The notes under the pieces are model-generated. The model was not told the origin of the DNA, did not search any database, and was given only the letters and a program-made list of their open reading frames with translations. DNA of 5,831 nt from NCBI GenBank assembly GCA_035263645.1, contig DATFRD010000360.1, positions 1 through 5,831 of the forward strand, in the 5' to 3' direction. This DNA comes from CF-161 sp035263645. Lineage in GTDB: Bacteria; Chloroflexota; Dormibacteria; Dormibacterales; Dormibacteraceae. The first letter of the stretch is position 1, and each line of letters begins with the position of its first letter. Made by a program: the position numbers and the translations under genes. Of the stretch, positions 4,424-5,831 are shown one piece after another.

Positions 4424-5679
4424 CGGCGGGCCCTGACCGGGCGGTCGCGGAGCGGCTCGACGCCGAGGACCCCATCGGCTGGCTCCGCGACCGATTCGTG
4501 CTGGACGACCCCGGCCTGCTCTACCTCGACGGCAACTCGCTCGGACGTCTGCCGGCGGCCACGGTGACCGCGATGGCGGTTGCGGTGCAGCAGACGTGGG
4601 GCCACCAGCTGGTCCGGATATGGCAGGAGTGGATCGATGTCGGCCAGCGGGTCGGCGACCGCCTGGGCCAGGCCCTGCTGGGGGCCGCCCCCGGCCAGGT
4701 GGCCATCGCCGACTCCACCTCGGTGAACCTCTACAAGCTGGCGGCCGCGGCGCTGGACGCCCGCCGCGACCGGCGCGTCGTGCTCACCAGCGCCGACAAC
4801 TTCCCGACGGACCGGTACGTGCTCGAGGGCCTGGCGGCGGCCCGCGGGCTCGAGCTGCGGCTCCTGGAACCGCCGGGCCCCGACCCGATCGACGCAGCCA
4901 CGGTGGCCCCGCACCTGGGCCAGGACGTGGCGCTGGTGTCGCTGTCGCACGTCTCCTACCTGTCCGGCGCCATCGCGGACGCCCCGGCCGTGACGGCCGC
5001 CGCCCATGGGGCGGGCGCGCTGGTGCTGTGGGACCTCTGCCACTCGGTCGGGGCGGTGCCGGTGGAGCTGGACGCCTGGGAGGTCGACCTCGCGGTCGGC
5101 TGCACCTACAAGTACCTGAACGCCGGCCCCGGAGCCCCCTCGTTCCTGTACGTCCGGCGCGCGCTGCAGGAGCGGCTGCGCCAGCCGATCTGGGGCTGGT
5201 GGGGCCAGCGGGACCAGTTCGCCATGGGCCAGGCATACGACCCCGAGCCGGGCATCGCCCGCTTCCTCGTCGGCACTCCGCCGGTGCTGGCCGTCGTGCC
5301 CGTCGGCGTCGGCGTGGACGTGCTGGCCGAGGCGGGGCTGCCGCGGCTGCGGGCCAAGTCGGTCGCCCTGACCGGCCTGACCGTCGACCTCTGGGAGTCC
5401 TGGCTGCGGCCCCACGGGTTCGCCCTCGCCTCCCCCCGGGAGCCGAGCCGGCGAGGGGGCCACGTCGCTCTCGGCCACTCGCGTGCGTACGGCGTGTCGC
5501 GGGCGCTGCTCGCGGCGGGTGTCGTGCCCGACTTCCGCCCCCCCGACCTCGTCCGGCTGGCGCCGGCGCCGGCCTACACGCGCTTCGTCGACGTCTGGGA
5601 CGCGATGGACCGCCTGCGCAGGCTGCTGGAGGGCGGCCGCCATCTCCTCTTCGACGAGGCCCCCGGCCGGGTCACGTAG
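4420..5679 (+). CDS. kynU: Kynureninase (L-kynurenine hydrolase, EC 3.7.1.3)
   Basis: This is a 419-residue cytosolic PLP enzyme of the expected family length (about 410-420). It cleaves L-kynurenine to anthranilate and L-alanine, or 3-hydroxykynurenine to 3-hydroxyanthranilate, in tryptophan breakdown or NAD synthesis. Visible motifs are YLDGNSLGRLP (35-45), DSTSVNLYKL (98-107, phosphate-binding region), FPTDRY (128-133), SHVSYLSGA (176-184), WDLCHSVGA (204-212, with Asp205 for the PLP ring nitrogen and conserved His208), CTYKYLNAGPGAP (228-240, with Lys231 as the PLP Schiff-base lysine and Tyr230), WWGQRDQF, and RRGGHVALGH near the C-terminus. All expected catalytic residues are present. 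The GTG at 4420 overlaps the CapA-family stop codon by 4 nt (GTGA), indicating translational coupling. Reading further upstream in this frame gives only sequence overlapping the CapA-family gene. No other kyn gene is in the window, so the pathway branch cannot be told. Confidence 0.95.
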   Translation: MTAGPDRAVAERLDAEDPIGWLRDRFVLDDPGLLYLDGNSLGRLPAATVTAMAVAVQQTWGHQLVRIWQEWIDVGQRVGDRLGQALLGAAPGQVAIADSTSVNLYKLAAAALDARRDRRVVLTSADNFPTDRYVLEGLAAARGLELRLLEPPGPDPIDAATVAPHLGQDVALVSLSHVSYLSGAIADAPAVTAAAHGAGALVLWDLCHSVGAVPVELDAWEVDLAVGCTYKYLNAGPGAPSFLYVRRALQERLRQPIWGWWGQRDQFAMGQAYDPEPGIARFLVGTPPVLAVVPVGVGVDVLAEAGLPRLRAKSVALTGLTVDLWESWLRPHGFALASPREPSRRGGHVALGHSRAYGVSRALLAAGVVPDFRPPDLVRLAPAPAYTRFVDVWDAMDRLRRLLEGGRHLLFDEAPGRVT

Positions 5680-5695
5680 GCAAATCCGTCCCATC

Positions 5696-5727
5696 GGGTA
5701 GAGGGCGGGGTCGCCCCGCCCCCTCCC
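5696..5727 (-). other. Group II intron domain VI
   Basis: On the minus strand GGGCGGGG (5721-5714) pairs with CCCCGCCC (5710-5703) around a CGA loop. The stem extends through G-U, G-C and A-U pairs (5722-5724 with 5702-5700). A5699 is then left unpaired on the 3' side, and GGG (5725-5727) pairs with CCC (5698-5696). A bulged A seven positions from the intron 3' end is the expected place for the branch-point adenosine. The same GC stem could also stop kynU transcripts reading in from the other strand. Confidence 0.75.
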
Positions 5728-5729
5728 AC

Positions 5730-5762
5730 ACCACCGGACATGCGGGTCACGCATCCGGCGGT
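5730..5762 (-). other. Group II intron domain V (catalytic core hairpin)
   Basis: The lower helix pairs ACCGCCGGA (5762-5754) with TCCGGTGGT (5738-5730), 9 bp with one G-U wobble. The upper helix pairs TGCG (5753-5750) with CGCA (5744-5741) around a 5-nt loop. A two-nucleotide bulge TG (5740-5739) lies on the 3' side between them, as in canonical domain V. Counting outward from the bulge, the wobble G falls in the catalytic triad, which reads CGC, the group IIC version, rather than AGC. The apical helix is one or two pairs shorter than in the common 34-nt form. Confidence 0.8.
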
Positions 5763-5765
5763 TCG

Positions 5766-5831
5766 TCAGGCATGCCGCAGTTGCCAGCGCTCACCGAATC
5801 CATGCAGGCCAAGTTCGGTCCAGTAACGGTT
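5766..5831 (-). CDS. ltrA: Group II intron-encoded protein (reverse transcriptase/maturase), last 21 codons only
   Basis: The minus-strand frame entering at 5831 reads 21 codons and stops at TGA (5768-5766). It ends NRYWTELGLHGFG and then a short basic WQLRHA tail. The Y/F-W-x-x-L-G-L pattern near the C-terminus is, from memory, typical of class C intron-encoded proteins, which lack a C-terminal endonuclease domain. The stop lies 3 nt before the domain V stem, the tight spacing expected when the protein is encoded in domain IV. Reverse transcriptase and maturase domains would lie beyond the right edge, so whether the protein is intact cannot be judged. The identification rests mostly on the adjoining domain V and VI rather than on these few residues. 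The symbol is the generic one for this protein class. Confidence 0.7.
   Translation of the reverse strand, partial: NRYWTELGLHGFGERWQLRHA

Larger units (their letters stand above)
5693..5831 (-). mobile_element. Group II intron, 3' portion (class C-like), continuing beyond the right edge
   Basis: Read on the minus strand from 5831 to 5693, the segment contains in order the end of an intron-encoded protein ORF, a domain V hairpin, a domain VI hairpin with a bulged A, and a 3' end CTACCCGAT, which fits the -AY ending of group II introns. The 3' splice boundary is placed after the T at 5693, leaving GGGACGGATT as the 3' exon. The G-U wobble in a CGC triad in domain V is the group IIC form (class C introns). 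Such introns usually insert just past transcription terminators, on the same strand. The 5' exon is outside the window. The intron is antisense to kynU and its end lies 13 nt beyond the kynU stop. Confidence 0.85.

Noticed and set aside
4303..5754. 483-codon open frame on the minus strand, antisense to kynU
   Set aside because: kynU on the other strand has all family motifs in order. This frame is Arg/Gly/His-rich and also runs through the intron domains V/VI, so it is a shadow.
1..5831. CRISPR array, defence cluster or integrase-type att site (for example at the tRNA-Glu 3' end)
   Set aside because: No regularly spaced repeats are present. There is no integrase gene, and no second copy of the tRNA 3' end was seen in the window. 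The only mobile element supported is the group II intron.

Overview
This is a GC-rich window of roughly 70% G+C. It looks like an actinobacterial chromosome or a relative such as a high-GC Chloroflexota lineage. Three things point that way. The ABC-F ATPase has the distinctive actinobacterial N-terminus MITATNLSL. GTG starts are common. Several TANNNT boxes sit exactly 7 nt ahead of a start codon or a tRNA 5' end, which is the leaderless promoter layout typical of actinobacteria. The exact taxon cannot be fixed from this window.

Layout from left to right. Bases 1-303 (+) are the C-terminal end of a GH3-family beta-glucosidase, followed by a hairpin terminator. Bases 424-846 (+) encode a 140-residue membrane protein of unknown function. 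Next comes a minus-strand block: a small alanine/proline-rich single-pass membrane protein (1456-1076) and tRNA-Glu(UUC) (972-899), preceded upstream by an ABC-F ATPase (3115-1529) of the translation-factor / ribosome-protection type. Each of the two minus-strand protein genes ends in a near-perfect GC hairpin. In one of them the stop codon lies in the hairpin loop.

Bases 3116-3292 form a divergent control region. Toward the left it holds a -10 box, a five-codon leaderless ORF (GTG CAG CTC GCA GTC TGA), two mutually exclusive GC hairpins, then a Shine-Dalgarno and the ABC-F start. This resembles the ribosome-sensing attenuators known for antibiotic-resistance ABC-F genes and is the most interesting regulatory candidate here. 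Toward the right a TACGCT box drives a two-gene operon: a CapA-family lipoprotein (3293-4423) and kynureninase KynU (4420-5679), coupled by a 4-nt GTGA overlap.

The right edge (5693-5831, minus strand) is the 3' end of a group II intron. It contains the last 21 residues of the intron-encoded protein, domain V with a CGC-type catalytic triad, domain VI with a bulged branch-point adenosine, and a 3' end in ...CCCGAT. The intron lies antisense to kynU and its 3' boundary is only 13 nt past the kynU stop codon.

The genes do not form one pathway. They are short transcription units (sugar hydrolysis, translation protection, tRNA, cell-surface lipoprotein, tryptophan/kynurenine catabolism) bordered by a retroelement.
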